From Neoalteromonas arenosi (lineage in GTDB: Bacteria > Pseudomonadota > Gammaproteobacteria > Enterobacterales > Alteromonadaceae), in NCBI RefSeq assembly GCF_030362855.1, contig NZ_JAUCBP010000002.1, forward strand, positions 1 to 64,000: DNA of 64,000 bases. Direction: 5' to 3'. How positions within the stretch are numbered: position 1 is the first letter of the stretch; each line of letters starts with the position of its first letter. The position numbers were made by a program, and so were the translations under genes. Below the pieces are notes generated by a model that saw nothing but the letters and a program-made list of their open reading frames with translations, was not told the DNA's origin and did no database searches. Of this stretch, positions 28,763-39,344 are shown in pieces.

Positions 28763-29687
28763 TTTTCTCTGGCAAGGACGAGTCGATGCCGAAGACGGAC
28801 CTAACGGTAAGCGTTGGCATCAAGTCATTAATGCATCAAAGGAATACTGTGACGCTGCGTTGTTGGGATTTGCTTGTGATATTGGCGTTGCTAATAATAA
28901 AGGTAGAATCGGTGCGGCAGCAGGGCCTGATACCATACGCCAAGCCTTGACCAACATGGCTTGGCATCATAGAGCACACATTAAAGACGCAGGAACAGTC
29001 GTTGCAGATTACGATTTGGTCGCCGCACAGCAAGCGTTCGCCGAGCGAGTTAGCAAACACTTAAGTTGTAATGAGTTTGTTATCGGCATAGGAGGTGGTC
29101 ACGAAATAGGGTGGGCGAGTTACCTTGGGGTTCATCAGGCGCGTCCCGACAAGCGTATAGGCATTATTAATATCGATGCCCATTTTGATTTGCGACAACC
29201 GTCGCCAAATACCAGTTCTGGCACGCCATTTTGGCAAGTTGCGCAGCACTGCCAGCAGCAAAACCAAGGTTTTCACTACGCTTGCTTAGGGATAGCACCA
29301 ACGGCTAATACGGTTGCCTTGTATAACCGAGCCGCAGAATTAGATGTTGTTCATGTCAGGGACTTAGATTGCAACATGACGAATGTTGTCCCAAGATTAA
29401 CCGATTTTTTGGCTCAAATTGATGTGTTGTATCTGACTATTTGCTTAGATGCATTTCCAGCCAGCATGGCACCTGGCGTGAGTGCGCCAAGTGTTATCGG
29501 TGTTGAACTGAAATTCGTCTTGCAACTGCTCGTGTGGCTAGCTAAGCAGCAACATTATTTTGGCTATGATTGGGCGATTGCAGATATCGCTGAAATGAAC
29601 CCTACCTATGACATCGACAATCGTACAGCTAAATTGGCCGCACGCTTAATCGATGAAATAATGACGGCTAAATTCAACCATTTTTAA
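28746..29687 (+). CDS. hutG: Formimidoylglutamase
   Basis: A 313-residue arginase/ureohydrolase-family enzyme that cleaves formiminoglutamate to glutamate and formamide, the last hut step. Mn ligands sit in IGIGGGHEIGWASY, NIDAHFDLR and CLDAFPASMAPGVSAPS. In the last motif the usual S-x-D-x-D appears as C-L-D-A-F, a small departure worth noting. Two GTG starts exist; GTG 28746, 5 bases after CAGAGG, fits better than 28740. Its 3' end overlaps the chemoreceptor gene by 4 bases, tail to tail. Confidence 0.93.
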   Translation: MSYQNDFLWQGRVDAEDGPNGKRWHQVINASKEYCDAALLGFACDIGVANNKGRIGAAAGPDTIRQALTNMAWHHRAHIKDAGTVVADYDLVAAQQAFAERVSKHLSCNEFVIGIGGGHEIGWASYLGVHQARPDKRIGIINIDAHFDLRQPSPNTSSGTPFWQVAQHCQQQNQGFHYACLGIAPTANTVALYNRAAELDVVHVRDLDCNMTNVVPRLTDFLAQIDVLYLTICLDAFPASMAPGVSAPSVIGVELKFVLQLLVWLAKQQHYFGYDWAIADIAEMNPTYDIDNRTAKLAARLIDEIMTAKFNHF

Positions 29688-31221
29688 CGTTCGGCAAAAC
29701 TCATTGGCATCGATGCCAAGCGCGACGCGTTGCCATTTATTGCAGTCGATTGCTCTGCAACTGACTGTGAGAGTCGCTGAGTTTCATCGGAGACGTTACT
29801 AATGGACTCGACATTCTTGGCAACTTCAGACGCCACCGCACCTTGTTCTTCCGCAGCGGTTGATATTTGGATTGTCAAATCGGCAATCAAAGATACATCA
29901 GCATAGATTTTTTCAATCATATGTAACGTGTGATCGGTTTCCTCGGTACACGTATCCGCGCTAGCTTTACTTTTCAGCATGGTTTCAGACCAAGTCACTA
30001 GAGTTGATTGAATATCCTTCATTGACGATTGAATTTGTTCAGTCGCCGCATGCGTCCGTGATGACAATGCTCGAACCTCATCTGCCACCACGGCAAAACC
30101 ACGGCCGTGTTCGCCTGCGCGGCCGCCTCAATGGCTGCATTCAATGCGAGTAGATTTGTCTGATCAGCAATCCCTTGAATTTCTTCGGTGATATTACCGA
30201 TTTGTTCGGCTTCAACCTTGAGCTCCTGAGCCGTTTTAGAAGCCAAACCCACTTCGTTAGCCAAATTAACGACTGCGCCTTTAGTTTTGTTCATAGACTC
30301 CGAGGTTTCTTTACAATCTTTATACACGTCATCTACTTTAGTCGACGCCTCGTTAGTACTTGCAGCTACTTCCTTGATAGTCACTGACATTTGCTCCATC
30401 GCGGTGGCTAACTGGTGTAACTCATCCGTTTGTGCTTTTACTCCCGCAAGCGATTTCTTCGATACTTCATCGAGCTCCTGTGCGTAGTTCAACAACGCTT
30501 TCGATCCATCGGCAACTCGGCCGAGAATGGTTTTGGCACGTCCCTGATGGATTGACTCGTGAAAATTTACAATGCTCAATGCATCTGACCCCATAAAGAC
30601 CAGTCGCGACACACTGTCGTAGGTCTCGCGTTTAGTTGCGAATGCCTTGGGTATCGCAATGAGCTCGGCATAGAAAATAGCGACTGCGACAAGTGGAATC
30701 ACAAAGGCTAAGACAGGTAAAGACAAGGCTGCAATTGCTAGTAGGTAAGAGACCGCTAGGTAACCAGCCCACTTCAAACTCGTTCTTTGCCAGAGTGGTT
30801 GTGGCGGTATACCACTTTGTCTAATCTGAGCATACAAATCTTCAGCACGCGTCTTAGTTTCTGGCGCTAAAACTGTGCGCACCGATTGATAACCCTGTAA
30901 CTCACCCTTTTCAAACACAGGGGTAACAAAGGCATCAACCCAATAATAGCGACCATCTTTGCAGCGGTTTTTCACTGCTCCACGCCAAGATCGACCTGCT
31001 TGTAATTTAGACCACATATCGGCAAATGCCTGCTTAGGCATGTCGGGGTGACGAACAATATTGTGATTTTTGCCAATCAATTCTTCTGCCGTGAAACCCG
31101 CAACTCGACAAAACTCTGGGTTAGCATATTGAATAACACCGCGCTTGTCGGTTACAGAAACGAGCTCTTCATCGTCGCCGAATAATACTTCTTCATTAAC
31201 AGTATCCTGGTTTCTTTTCAT
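29684..31221 (-). pseudogene. PAS-domain methyl-accepting chemotaxis protein (Aer-like), frameshifted
   Basis: Two reading frames together give one ~512-residue Aer-like chemoreceptor. The N-terminus is a PAS domain (ELVSVTDKRGVIQYANPEFCRVAGF ... GYQSVRTV), then two short membrane helices near residues 155-190, then the signalling domain. The frame breaks in the most conserved hairpin-tip motif: the first frame reads NLLALNAAIEAA then nonsense, and the second resumes at VADEVRALSSRT. Restoring one missing base in the GGCC run near 30119-30124 gives the canonical [33 protein letters not shown] precedes ATG 31221. This is either a real inactivating or phase-variable change, or a sequence error; the C-terminus is otherwise intact. 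Confidence 0.88.
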
Positions 31222-31461
31222 CCCTTACTCCGTGAAAGGTTGACAAATTACTTCCCATATAGTTGTAATTTTGTCGGGCACTTACGTCTTTCAGCTTAGT
31301 CTAATTTTTCTATTCTGCTAATCGATTCATCGCATTTCAACATACTGAAAAACAACATATTCTTGTTAGCCTTGCCAATGAGTCCGGCTGTCTTGAGGTT
31401 AGTTGTTTTTTGCCGAAGAGTTAAGGTAAGTTGTACGTTCTCGCAATAAGGATCCAATGAG

Positions 31462-32355
31462 ATGATAAGCACCATCATTAGCACAATGCGGCCAAACTTC
31501 TTAATCCTGGCGCCGCTATGTGTGTCGGTAGCTTGGGCTTATGCATTCTCGATAGGGATGGCAGCGCATTGGCTTGATGTTGCGCTTTGTTATGCAGCAG
31601 CATTAATGGCACATGCCAGTGTTAATATGCTTAACGAGTATAGCGATCATCACTCTGGACTCGATCATAACACGCAGCGAACTCCCTTCAGTGGTGGAAG
31701 TGGAGCATTACAAGTACAGCCAGAAGCCAGTAGTTGGGTTAAATTAATTGCACTTGTGTTACTGGTTGTCGTGGCGTGTATCGGGCTTTATTTTTTTTGG
31801 CTCGTAGGGTTAGAGTTAATGGCCATTGGCCTCTTGGCGATAGCTTGTGTAATGTTGTATACGCCAACGCTCAATAAGTCGTCACTTTTGTGTTTTATAG
31901 CACCGGGGTTTGGCTTCGCTGTCGCTTTTGGTTATGGCAGTTTTATCGCAATCAGCGGGCGCTACGATATAACAATGCTGTACCTATGCGTGCCAGTGTT
32001 TCTACTCGTGAATAACCTGCTCTTATTGAATCAATTCCCTGACCGCGAGGCTGATGCTCAATCTGGGCGAAATCATTTGATCATTAAATACGGTGAGCGA
32101 GCGGGGCTTCTAGCTTATATAGCTAATGTATTTACTGCTGGTGTAGCCACCGTATGGCTGGTAAATACTTTTTCTTTAGGGTGGGCCGGTGCACTACTAG
32201 CAATTCCGATCGGTGCAGGTCTGTTATCTTGTGTTGGCTTGGTGAACTACATCAAAGACAAAAATACGCCGAGGTTCATGCCTTATATGGCCAGTAATGT
32301 TATAGCTGCACTAAGTTATCCGGCACTACTTTGCGTTGTTTTACTTTTGAGCTAA
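31462..32355 (+). CDS. UbiA-family prenyltransferase (MenA-like)
   Basis: A 297-residue membrane protein with about eight to nine helices. Both prenyl-diphosphate/Mg motifs of the UbiA superfamily are visible: NMLNEYSDHHSGLD (first Asp-rich motif) and NQFPDREADAQSGRNHL (second). It resembles 1,4-dihydroxy-2-naphthoate prenyltransferases and related enzymes. No other menaquinone genes are in the window, so the acceptor is unknown. AAGGA lies about 12 bases before ATG 31462. The gene ends just before a hairpin that serves the opposite strand. Confidence 0.83.
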   Translation: MISTIISTMRPNFLILAPLCVSVAWAYAFSIGMAAHWLDVALCYAAALMAHASVNMLNEYSDHHSGLDHNTQRTPFSGGSGALQVQPEASSWVKLIALVLLVVVACIGLYFFWLVGLELMAIGLLAIACVMLYTPTLNKSSLLCFIAPGFGFAVAFGYGSFIAISGRYDITMLYLCVPVFLLVNNLLLLNQFPDREADAQSGRNHLIIKYGERAGLLAYIANVFTAGVATVWLVNTFSLGWAGALLAIPIGAGLLSCVGLVNYIKDKNTPRFMPYMASNVIAALSYPALLCVVLLLS

Positions 32356-32390
32356 ATAAAAAGCCCTCAAAGGCGAACCTGTGAGGGCTT
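32355..32390 (-). terminator. Terminator of the VPS10/BNR gene
   Basis: A 9-bp stem AAGCCCTCA / TGAGGGCTT with a 12-base loop. Read on the minus strand it is followed by TTTATTT, a good intrinsic terminator 19 bases after the VPS10/BNR stop. On the plus strand the T-run is absent, so it serves the prenyltransferase gene poorly. Confidence 0.8.
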
Positions 32391-32408
32391 GGTGATAGCT
32401 TTTAAGCG

Positions 32409-35400
32409 TTATTTTGAAATGACACTCGCTCCAGCAGTCCATGGACCGCCGGCATCAATTATGGCGTTTTGCAAGGCCGGCAGCTGTGACTCCTGCACTG
32501 CTTTTACGCGCGCAGTCACTTGGGTAATGCCTTCTTCAGCATAACCAAACTGTTCCATGTGTTGGGCCGTTGGACCGTAAGAGGACCACGCGGCTGACAT
32601 AGAGTAACCCAAACGGCTAGCTATACTGGCAGGTTTGATCCCCATACGATCGCGTGATTTCAGCCCGAACATGGCGTTATAGATACTGTGCAGCTCAGCT
32701 TCTATGCGCGCATACTGTGCTTCTAAATCGCTGATATCACCTGGTGTGTTATCAATAGCTACACGCACGGTTTTCATGCTCGCTTGTAATGATTTTAAAA
32801 CTTCATTGGCCGATGAGAAACGGCGGTCAGCATCCACCAGGCGTTGATTAAAGGCTAATGTGGTCGCCGACGAAGGCCCTTGTAATGCCGGCTCGTAGAT
32901 CGCTTCAAGTGTCACTGCCACAGGCTCTGCCAATTGCTTAACTATACCATCAACTCGTTCATATAAGGTTGCCGTATAAGTGCCTGGAGGTGCCATCATG
33001 CCGCGACCTTGACCGTCCTCTTTTACCTCTGCAATTGCACTGCGCGGCGCGTAGGTCATATCCCAGGTTATACGATGCAGTCCTTTCTGTGTTTTGCCGT
33101 CAACGCGATTAACGACCTCACCTTGGACATCGGTGATTTCAACATAAATGGCGGGTTTGGGCTGTTGATTCTCCGCTTCAATGGCTTCCCAAGCGGGGTA
33201 GAGAGGATATTCTTCTTCTTTGACCATTTCCTTTTCAGCCTGCTGACGGACTTCTTTATCCGTTAAGCGGCTGTCCTTTAAGTAATAGGTCAAGGTTGCA
33301 CCGTGCGCAGGATTTTCTGCCGCGTAGCGATCGTTGCCATCCGTGCGTGAATGGTTGCGATCGAGGCTAAACCACTTCGCCGGACGGCTTGGCGCGAATA
33401 GCAGCGCCTCTTGTTCGAGTGCTCGCGCATTTAAACTACGCAGTGGACCGTAGTCGTCAAGGATGTAAATACCACGGCCAAAAGTACCCACGACTAAATC
33501 GTTTTCGCGGCGCTGAATTTGAACATCTCGGCTTGATATGGTTGGAATACCGCCTTCCAATTCAATCCACTTTTTACCCCCGTCAACAGTAAAGAATACG
33601 CCGAATTCTGTGCCGATAAAGAGTAAGTCTTTGTTCACATGGTCTTGCACAACGCGCCATACTAAATGATCGTCCGGTAAGTCCTCGGCCAGTGATGTCC
33701 ACTTTTTACCCAAATTAGTCGATTTGATCAGGTAGGGTTTAAAGTCACCGTACTTGTGGTTGTCCAGCGCAACATAAACGGTATTCGGGTCGTACAAGTC
33801 AGCACGAATATCATTCACATAGGCGGTCGTGGGGATACCGCGGATATCATCTAATTCAATTTTACGCCAGTTCTTACCACCGTCAGTGGTGACTTGAATC
33901 AAACCATCGTCGGTGCCAACCCAAAGAATATTTTCATCCACTGGGCTTTCAGCGAAGTTGGCAATGGTATGAAACTCCGACATGGCGTAGATGTCCCAGC
34001 CAGCTTCAACTGACCAGGTGCGGCCCATAACAGGTTGATGCATACGATTACCATTTTGCGTCAAGTCGCCAGAGATAGGTGTCCAGCTGTCGCCGCGATC
34101 ATCTGAGCGCCATACGCGTTGTGAGGCAAAGTAAATGCGCGCCGGATCATGCGCTGATACATTAATGGGTGCATCCCAGTTGAAGCGCTCGGCAGGCTCA
34201 CCTGGACGAGGTTGAGGTTTGATATAGACATTCTCTTTAGTCTTTAAGTCGCGACGAGCTAAGTTACCTTGTTGCCACTGTGAATACATCACATCGGGAT
34301 TGCCCGGCTCAATAGCTGGCTGATGGCCATCTCCACCTAAGGTCAAGAACCAGTCTTTGTTTTTGATGCCCTCAGCGCGGTTGGTTCGCGAAGGACCTCC
34401 TTGGGTTGAGTTGTCTTGTGTACCGCCGTATACCGTGTAGAAAGGTTCGGCATCATCGACAGCGATTTTGTAGAACTGGGTTAACGGTAGGTTAGCAATA
34501 AAGCGCCACGTCGCCATTCTGTCATGCGACATGTAAATACCACCGTCTGAGCCAATCAAGACAAAGTCTGGGTCTGTGGGATGGAATGCCATTGCGTGGT
34601 CATCAACGTGTTTGCGTTCAGTACTGATAGGTGTCCATGTTTTGCCGCCATCATCAGAGACTTTACTGTAGTTACTGGCGATGTAGACACGGTCAAATTG
34701 GTGTGCATCGACAAAAATTTCTTGGTAGTAGTGGGGGCCAGTACCGCCGCCTACTTCGTCGGACATCTTCACCCAGCTTGCGCCACGGTTTTCTGAGCGG
34801 TAGAAACCTCCGCCGCGATTATCAGTTTCGATAGTGGCGTAAATTACATCGGGTTGCATTGGCGAGATAGCCATACCGATCTTACCCATATTCCCCGTTG
34901 GCAATCCAGTTTTGAGCTCGGTCCACGTTTCACCACCATCATCTGAGGTGTGAATACCCGCACCCGGGCCAGTACCTACGTAACTTGCAATCAAGCGCTG
35001 GCGCGACCAAGTAGCGGCATAGAGTTTATCTGGATTTCTGGGATCGATAAGCAGCGATGTAACCCCGGTCCACTCATCCGCAGGCTCCAATACGAGCGTC
35101 CAGGTTTCGCCGCCATCAGTAGTTTTATACAGGCCGCGCTCACCACCCGATGTCCACAGTGGACCTTGTACAGAGACCCAGACAATGTCTGAGTTTTCAG
35201 GGTGAATGATGATGTCTGAAATCCGCTCTGACTCTTTAAGCCCCATGTTCTTCCATGTCTGACCACCATCCAGCGATTTATAGACGCCATCGCCAAAACT
35301 GATATGGCGACCACCGTTATTCTCACCCGTACCGACCCAAATGATGTTAGAGTTGCTTGGGTCAATGGTGACATCGCCGGTGGAATAAACCGATTGGCTA

Positions 35401-35672
35401 TCAAAAATCGGCGTCCAGGTTGTGCCTGCATTAACGGTTTTCCACACGCCGCCTGAGCCAACGGCCGTATACCAGGTCGACGGATTATTTTGATCGACCG
35501 CGATATCTGCAATTCGGCCTGACATGTAGGCTGGACCGATATTGCGTAATTCTAATGATGAGAAGGTTTTACTACTGAACACCGCTTCGTCTTCTGATTT
35601 AGCAGAAGCAAAAGCGGATAGACTAGTCGCAGTGAGCGTTGCGGCCAGTACCACTTTATTGAACAAATTCAT
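32409..35672 (-). CDS. Exported VPS10/BNR Asp-box repeat protein
   Basis: A 1087-residue secreted protein. A signal peptide (MNLFNKVVLAATLTATSLSAFASA) is followed by a beta-propeller-type region with about ten Asp-box repeats (S/T-x-D-G-G-x-T-W, such as KTTDGGETWTLV, TSDDGGETWTEL and VSDDGGKTWTPI), as in sortilin/VPS10-like and sialidase-like proteins. The C-terminal third (after about residue 740) is non-repetitive and helical near the end. ATG 35672 with GGGGA upstream is chosen over an upstream extension because it starts the signal peptide. Such proteins are common in marine bacteria; no sialidase Arg triad is recognised, so hydrolase activity is doubtful and the role unknown. Divergent from the TonB receptor. 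Confidence 0.87.
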   Translation of the reverse strand: MNLFNKVVLAATLTATSLSAFASAKSEDEAVFSSKTFSSLELRNIGPAYMSGRIADIAVDQNNPSTWYTAVGSGGVWKTVNAGTTWTPIFDSQSVYSTGDVTIDPSNSNIIWVGTGENNGGRHISFGDGVYKSLDGGQTWKNMGLKESERISDIIIHPENSDIVWVSVQGPLWTSGGERGLYKTTDGGETWTLVLEPADEWTGVTSLLIDPRNPDKLYAATWSRQRLIASYVGTGPGAGIHTSDDGGETWTELKTGLPTGNMGKIGMAISPMQPDVIYATIETDNRGGGFYRSENRGASWVKMSDEVGGGTGPHYYQEIFVDAHQFDRVYIASNYSKVSDDGGKTWTPISTERKHVDDHAMAFHPTDPDFVLIGSDGGIYMSHDRMATWRFIANLPLTQFYKIAVDDAEPFYTVYGGTQDNSTQGGPSRTNRAEGIKNKDWFLTLGGDGHQPAIEPGNPDVMYSQWQQGNLARRDLKTKENVYIKPQPRPGEPAERFNWDAPINVSAHDPARIYFASQRVWRSDDRGDSWTPISGDLTQNGNRMHQPVMGRTWSVEAGWDIYAMSEFHTIANFAESPVDENILWVGTDDGLIQVTTDGGKNWRKIELDDIRGIPTTAYVNDIRADLYDPNTVYVALDNHKYGDFKPYLIKSTNLGKKWTSLAEDLPDDHLVWRVVQDHVNKDLLFIGTEFGVFFTVDGGKKWIELEGGIPTISSRDVQIQRRENDLVVGTFGRGIYILDDYGPLRSLNARALEQEALLFAPSRPAKWFSLDRNHSRTDGNDRYAAENPAHGATLTYYLKDSRLTDKEVRQQAEKEMVKEEEYPLYPAWEAIEAENQQPKPAIYVEITDVQGEVVNRVDGKTQKGLHRITWDMTYAPRSAIAEVKEDGQGRGMMAPPGTYTATLYERVDGIVKQLAEPVAVTLEAIYEPALQGPSSATTLAFNQRLVDADRRFSSANEVLKSLQASMKTVRVAIDNTPGDISDLEAQYARIEAELHSIYNAMFGLKSRDRMGIKPASIASRLGYSMSAAWSSYGPTAQHMEQFGYAEEGITQVTARVKAVQESQLPALQNAIIDAGGPWTAGASVISK

Positions 35673-35833
35673 GTGATCCCCGGTTAGGTGCTTTTTGGTT
35701 ATTTTTGTATGTAAACCCCAAAACCTAGAGCGAAAAACACAAATCATCAAGTTTGAAGCGTTAGTTTTTGCAAATTGCACGTTAAGTGGTTCAGCAACTT
35801 AGAAAAATCCGATTAAACTAAAGCACAGTTTGG

Positions 35834-37739
35834 ATGTGTTTAAGTGACGGTTATTCGATGGTGCCAATGCGGATTTTTGGAACATGTCTGGCGCTTTGGG
35901 CCACTGATGTTGTTGCTGAAACTGGTGAGGATTGGATACGCGTTGAAGTCACGGCTACGCCGCCACCCTACGCCAGTGCCGTTGCAAAAATACTACCGAG
36001 TGGCGCTGCGCTGGATGAGACTAACACCTCAACGGTTGATCTGGCCACACTACTAGATGATTCGGCAGCAATAACCCTAAACGGTCAAGGCGGACTATTT
36101 CAGACTGTCAACATTCGCGGATTTGCGCGCTGGCGGATCAAAACTTTGGTCGAAGGCGTGCCTATTCACACAGAACGGCGCGCGGGTAACACTGCTGAAT
36201 TTGTCTCACCATCAATGGTCCAACAAGCCTATGTGATTCCGGGAGCAGCGTCTGCACAGTTTGGCTCTGGCGCTATCGGTGGTGGTGTCGATGTGTTTTT
36301 AAGAGCGCCACAGCAACACCATCTGCATCTGAGCTATATACCGACAAATGATTATCGAGAAGTCCTTTTTGCAGGAGTCAATAATGACAGGGAGTTCTCA
36401 TGGATGCTTAACCATCGGCACAGTAACAACAGTAAAGATGGAGCAAAGGCAGCCATTCACGATCAATTTGAGAAGCACAGTCTGGTATTGCGCAAGCACA
36501 GTGATAATGGATGGTTGCGCGAAGCGCTAGTGTTACTCTCAGAGGCTAACAATGTCGCCAAAGCAAGTAGTGATGATCCGGGGCAGCGTTTGACCATCTA
36601 CCCCACCAATAGTCATCAGTGGGGCAAAGCTGTATTTGCTTGGCGCAATGCAACTGTTTATGCACATCGCTCCAACTTATTGACGGATATTACCCGGCCC
36701 GGTCAGCGCGTGAATCAACTCACCAGTGAAGCGCTTAACAGTGGTTTTAACATCAGTGACAAGCACCTATTTGAAAAACTGGCTTTGCACTGGCGGGTGG
36801 GTGTAGATAGCCGGTTCGGGGTGCGCGTGAATGAACAACAATTCGGCTTGATTGATGGTACCATCTCGGCGCAGCAAAACATCGATGGGCAGCAATGGGA
36901 GCTCTATGCTGCAGCAGACATCACACGCGACGTTAATAACGGTTTCTGGGCGTTAGGCGCTCGAATGGCGCACATGGAGCAAGAAAAATCACTTAACTGA
37001 TAATCAGGTGGAAAGTGATAATATCAGTGTTTTTGCCGGTTATCGGCATGAATTATTAACTGGGCTTTCTCTGTCGGGCTATGTGAGCCGTGGTTATCGA
37101 GTACCCAGTTTAACCGAGCGTTTTTATCAGGGCAGCACCCCGAGGGGTGAAACCTTTGGCGACCCGGCATTGCGCGCTGAACAGGCGACTAATGCGGAAA
37201 TAACTCTGCAATATCAACAACCCACATTGCTGCTCTCAGTCGCACTATTTAACCAGCGTATTAAAGACTACATCGAACGCATTGAGGTTTCTGATACATT
37301 GCGCCAATATCGCAACTTATACAGCGCAACTGTACAAGGAATTAACTATCAATTTGGTAAACGTTTTACTATCAACCAATTAGACGCAGAGTTAAAGTTC
37401 GGCGGGCAGTGGATCCAAGGTGAGGATGATTTCGGCCAGCGGATTGCTGATATCCCACCACATCAACATCGTATATCACTTGCCTTTCATGCCAACAACA
37501 GCCATGCGTTTATCGCCGTTACTCACCGTCAAGCTTCGACAGCTACAGTCGATGGTGAGCTACCTACTGATAGCGCAACGGTATTAGACCTCGGGTTCGA
37601 ATACGATTTCCAAAATACTTGGCAAGCTGGGGTCCGCGTTACCAATGTTACCGATCAACACTATGTTACTTCGCGTGACGATCTTGCTCCCTATGCGCAG
37701 GGTTGCGCGGTGATACTGCAGCTTGATTACAGCTTTTAA
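35834..37739 (+). pseudogene. TonB-dependent receptor, frameshifted
   Basis: Two frames (35834-37000 and about 36981-37739) make one ~635-residue outer-membrane receptor. It has a short signal sequence, VEVTATPPPYAS as TonB-box region, plug motifs (TVNIRGFARWRIKTLVEGVPIHT, IPGAASAQFGSGAIGGGVDV), a barrel, and a C-terminal VILQLDYSF. The break is at the run of five A at 36984-36988: frame one stops at QEKSLN, while frame two reads KNHLTDNQVESDNISVFAGYRHE without a gap. Removing one A restores the frame (E-N-H-L). Small size and the following PepSY gene suggest siderophore or haem uptake (inference). It is a real disruption, slippage-prone phase variation or a homopolymer error. The start is uncertain among ATG 35834, 35858 and 35867. 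Confidence 0.87.
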
Positions 37740-37810
37740 TCGGTGTTTAACTATCGGTCTAACCAGATAAACGGTATGATCCCAATTGAACTGCATTGAA
37801 GGTTTTAAAT

Positions 37811-38341
37811 TTGCAACCCAAGTTGAGACAATTGAGTAGAAAGCTACACCTGTGGCTGGCATTAGCGATATTCCTACCCGCCCTTATCGTATTTGGCAGT
37901 GGCATTTTATTACAGGTAAAAAAACAGTCAGATTGGGTTCAACCGCCCACGATTTCCGGTATCGGCAATCAGCCAGAATTATCGTTCCTACGCATTTACA
38001 CCATCACAGCAGGTATACCAGAGCTTGAGGTGTCTGATTGGCAAGATATTAAACGTATCGATGTTCGACCTGATAAAGGCATGTTGAAAGTCGTTGCCGA
38101 GAATCACTGGGAGGCGCAAATCGATACCCAAACGGGCGATATATTACAGGTCGCTTACCGTCGATCAGACATCATTGAGTCCATCCATGACGGCAGTTGG
38201 TTTGCTGACTTCGCTAAGCTTTGGGTGTTCCTGCCAGCCGGCATCTTTCTATTCGTTATGTGGGGCAGTGGCTTAGTATTGCTTTACACCACATTGAAAA
38301 GTAAACGCAACAAAGTCAGAGTGCGACAACTGCGTGATTAG
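37811..38341 (+). CDS. PepSY-domain membrane protein
   Basis: A 176-residue protein with an N-terminal membrane helix (LHLWLALAIFLPALIVFGSGILL), a periplasmic PepSY-like segment with two Trp-rich strands (IKRIDVRPDKGMLKVVAENHWEAQIDTQTGDIL), and a C-terminal helix (LWVFLPAGIFLFVMWGSGLVLLY). SRKLHLWLAL is typical of PepSY-associated TM proteins that accompany TonB iron receptors. No ATG fits; TTG 37811, 8 bases after GAAGG, is chosen over TTG 37796. Its position 71 bases after the frameshifted receptor suggests one iron-uptake unit. Confidence 0.8.
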   Translation: MQPKLRQLSRKLHLWLALAIFLPALIVFGSGILLQVKKQSDWVQPPTISGIGNQPELSFLRIYTITAGIPELEVSDWQDIKRIDVRPDKGMLKVVAENHWEAQIDTQTGDILQVAYRRSDIIESIHDGSWFADFAKLWVFLPAGIFLFVMWGSGLVLLYTTLKSKRNKVRVRQLRD

Positions 38342-38418
38342 TTAATCCGCAGTTGCATAGTCTGTGCAGGCTGTTTAATCTTCAGTAAGTCACCGATTTC
38401 ACTTAAAAAGTCGCACAA

Positions 38419-39324
38419 ATGGAATTTCTGAAAAACCTTGCCGCTAAGGGTCAACTTATTTACGCCAAACTAAACATACCGCAGCGCATCTATGTGGGCG
38501 CATTTCTATATCTACTATTGATGTTAATCTTTGGCGATGTTGGGGAGAGTGTGAATACCGTCGGCGTATTGGCGTTTATCGCCTTAGCACTAGAAACATG
38601 GCCGTTAATTGTAAAGATTTGGTCGTCTCTGTTAGGCCGAATATTGCTGATTTTGTTTTATATCATCGTAACTAATCTAGCCGTCGCCACTGGGGCTCAA
38701 ATGCTCAATAAAATTGTAGGTATTGATCCGGCATTTCTGTTTTACTCCAAAGGTTTTGTTACCTTGTTGATTGCGCCGCTTTGGATCTTGAGCTTAACGC
38801 TGCTGATCATGTTAGTTTACTTTGTGTTTTTGCAATTAGCGCTTATGTTTAAGTTAGCTCTGCGTCTATTGCGCTTTAAGTTTCACTTAGCTAACCAAAA
38901 ACTGGCATACCCCACTCGCACTGCAGTGCTTAAGATGTTTCTCATCCCGTTTATGTTTGCGACGTCAGTCAGTTTGATTGAACGTTACGGCAAGTGGTTT
39001 GGCGAGGTTGATTTTCAAGTCGTGTCAGTAAGTGATGATTCGACTGACGGCAATATGGCAAAAGATGCAAACGATACAGAGGCAACAGACTTCCCCGACC
39101 ATGGCTTTAGTACTCAACGGTTGATTGCTGAATTTGTCTATCACTTTGAGGCTTTTGAGTATTCAGAGTGTCAAAAAGACGAAGATCAACGTGCACTTTT
39201 TGTTGGTGAGCAACAAGTGCTGTTGATTCGGAAAAACTCCCAGAAGCGCTCTGGGCATGAATTTGTCGTTATGCCTTGCGTACTGACAAGTGCAGTCCAC
39301 ACGTCGCCGTTTGACAAACAATAA
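38419..39324 (+). CDS. Hypothetical multi-pass membrane protein
   Basis: A 301-residue protein not recognised. It has four to five hydrophobic segments in the first ~190 residues (GAFLYLLLMLIFG; VGVLAFIALALET; ILLILFYIIVTNLAVATGA; LLIAPLWILSLTLLIMLVYFVFLQL; MFLIPFMFATSVSL). A polar, acidic C-terminal half of about 110 residues has Cys and His (YSECQKDEDQRA; VVMPCVLTSAVHTS). It lies between the PepSY gene and the FAD oxidase on the same strand, 20 bases before the latter; co-transcription is likely but tells little of its role. Confidence 0.7.
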   Translation: MEFLKNLAAKGQLIYAKLNIPQRIYVGAFLYLLLMLIFGDVGESVNTVGVLAFIALALETWPLIVKIWSSLLGRILLILFYIIVTNLAVATGAQMLNKIVGIDPAFLFYSKGFVTLLIAPLWILSLTLLIMLVYFVFLQLALMFKLALRLLRFKFHLANQKLAYPTRTAVLKMFLIPFMFATSVSLIERYGKWFGEVDFQVVSVSDDSTDGNMAKDANDTEATDFPDHGFSTQRLIAEFVYHFEAFEYSECQKDEDQRALFVGEQQVLLIRKNSQKRSGHEFVVMPCVLTSAVHTSPFDKQ

Positions 39325-39344
39325 CGGTTCATGTGAGAACGTAA

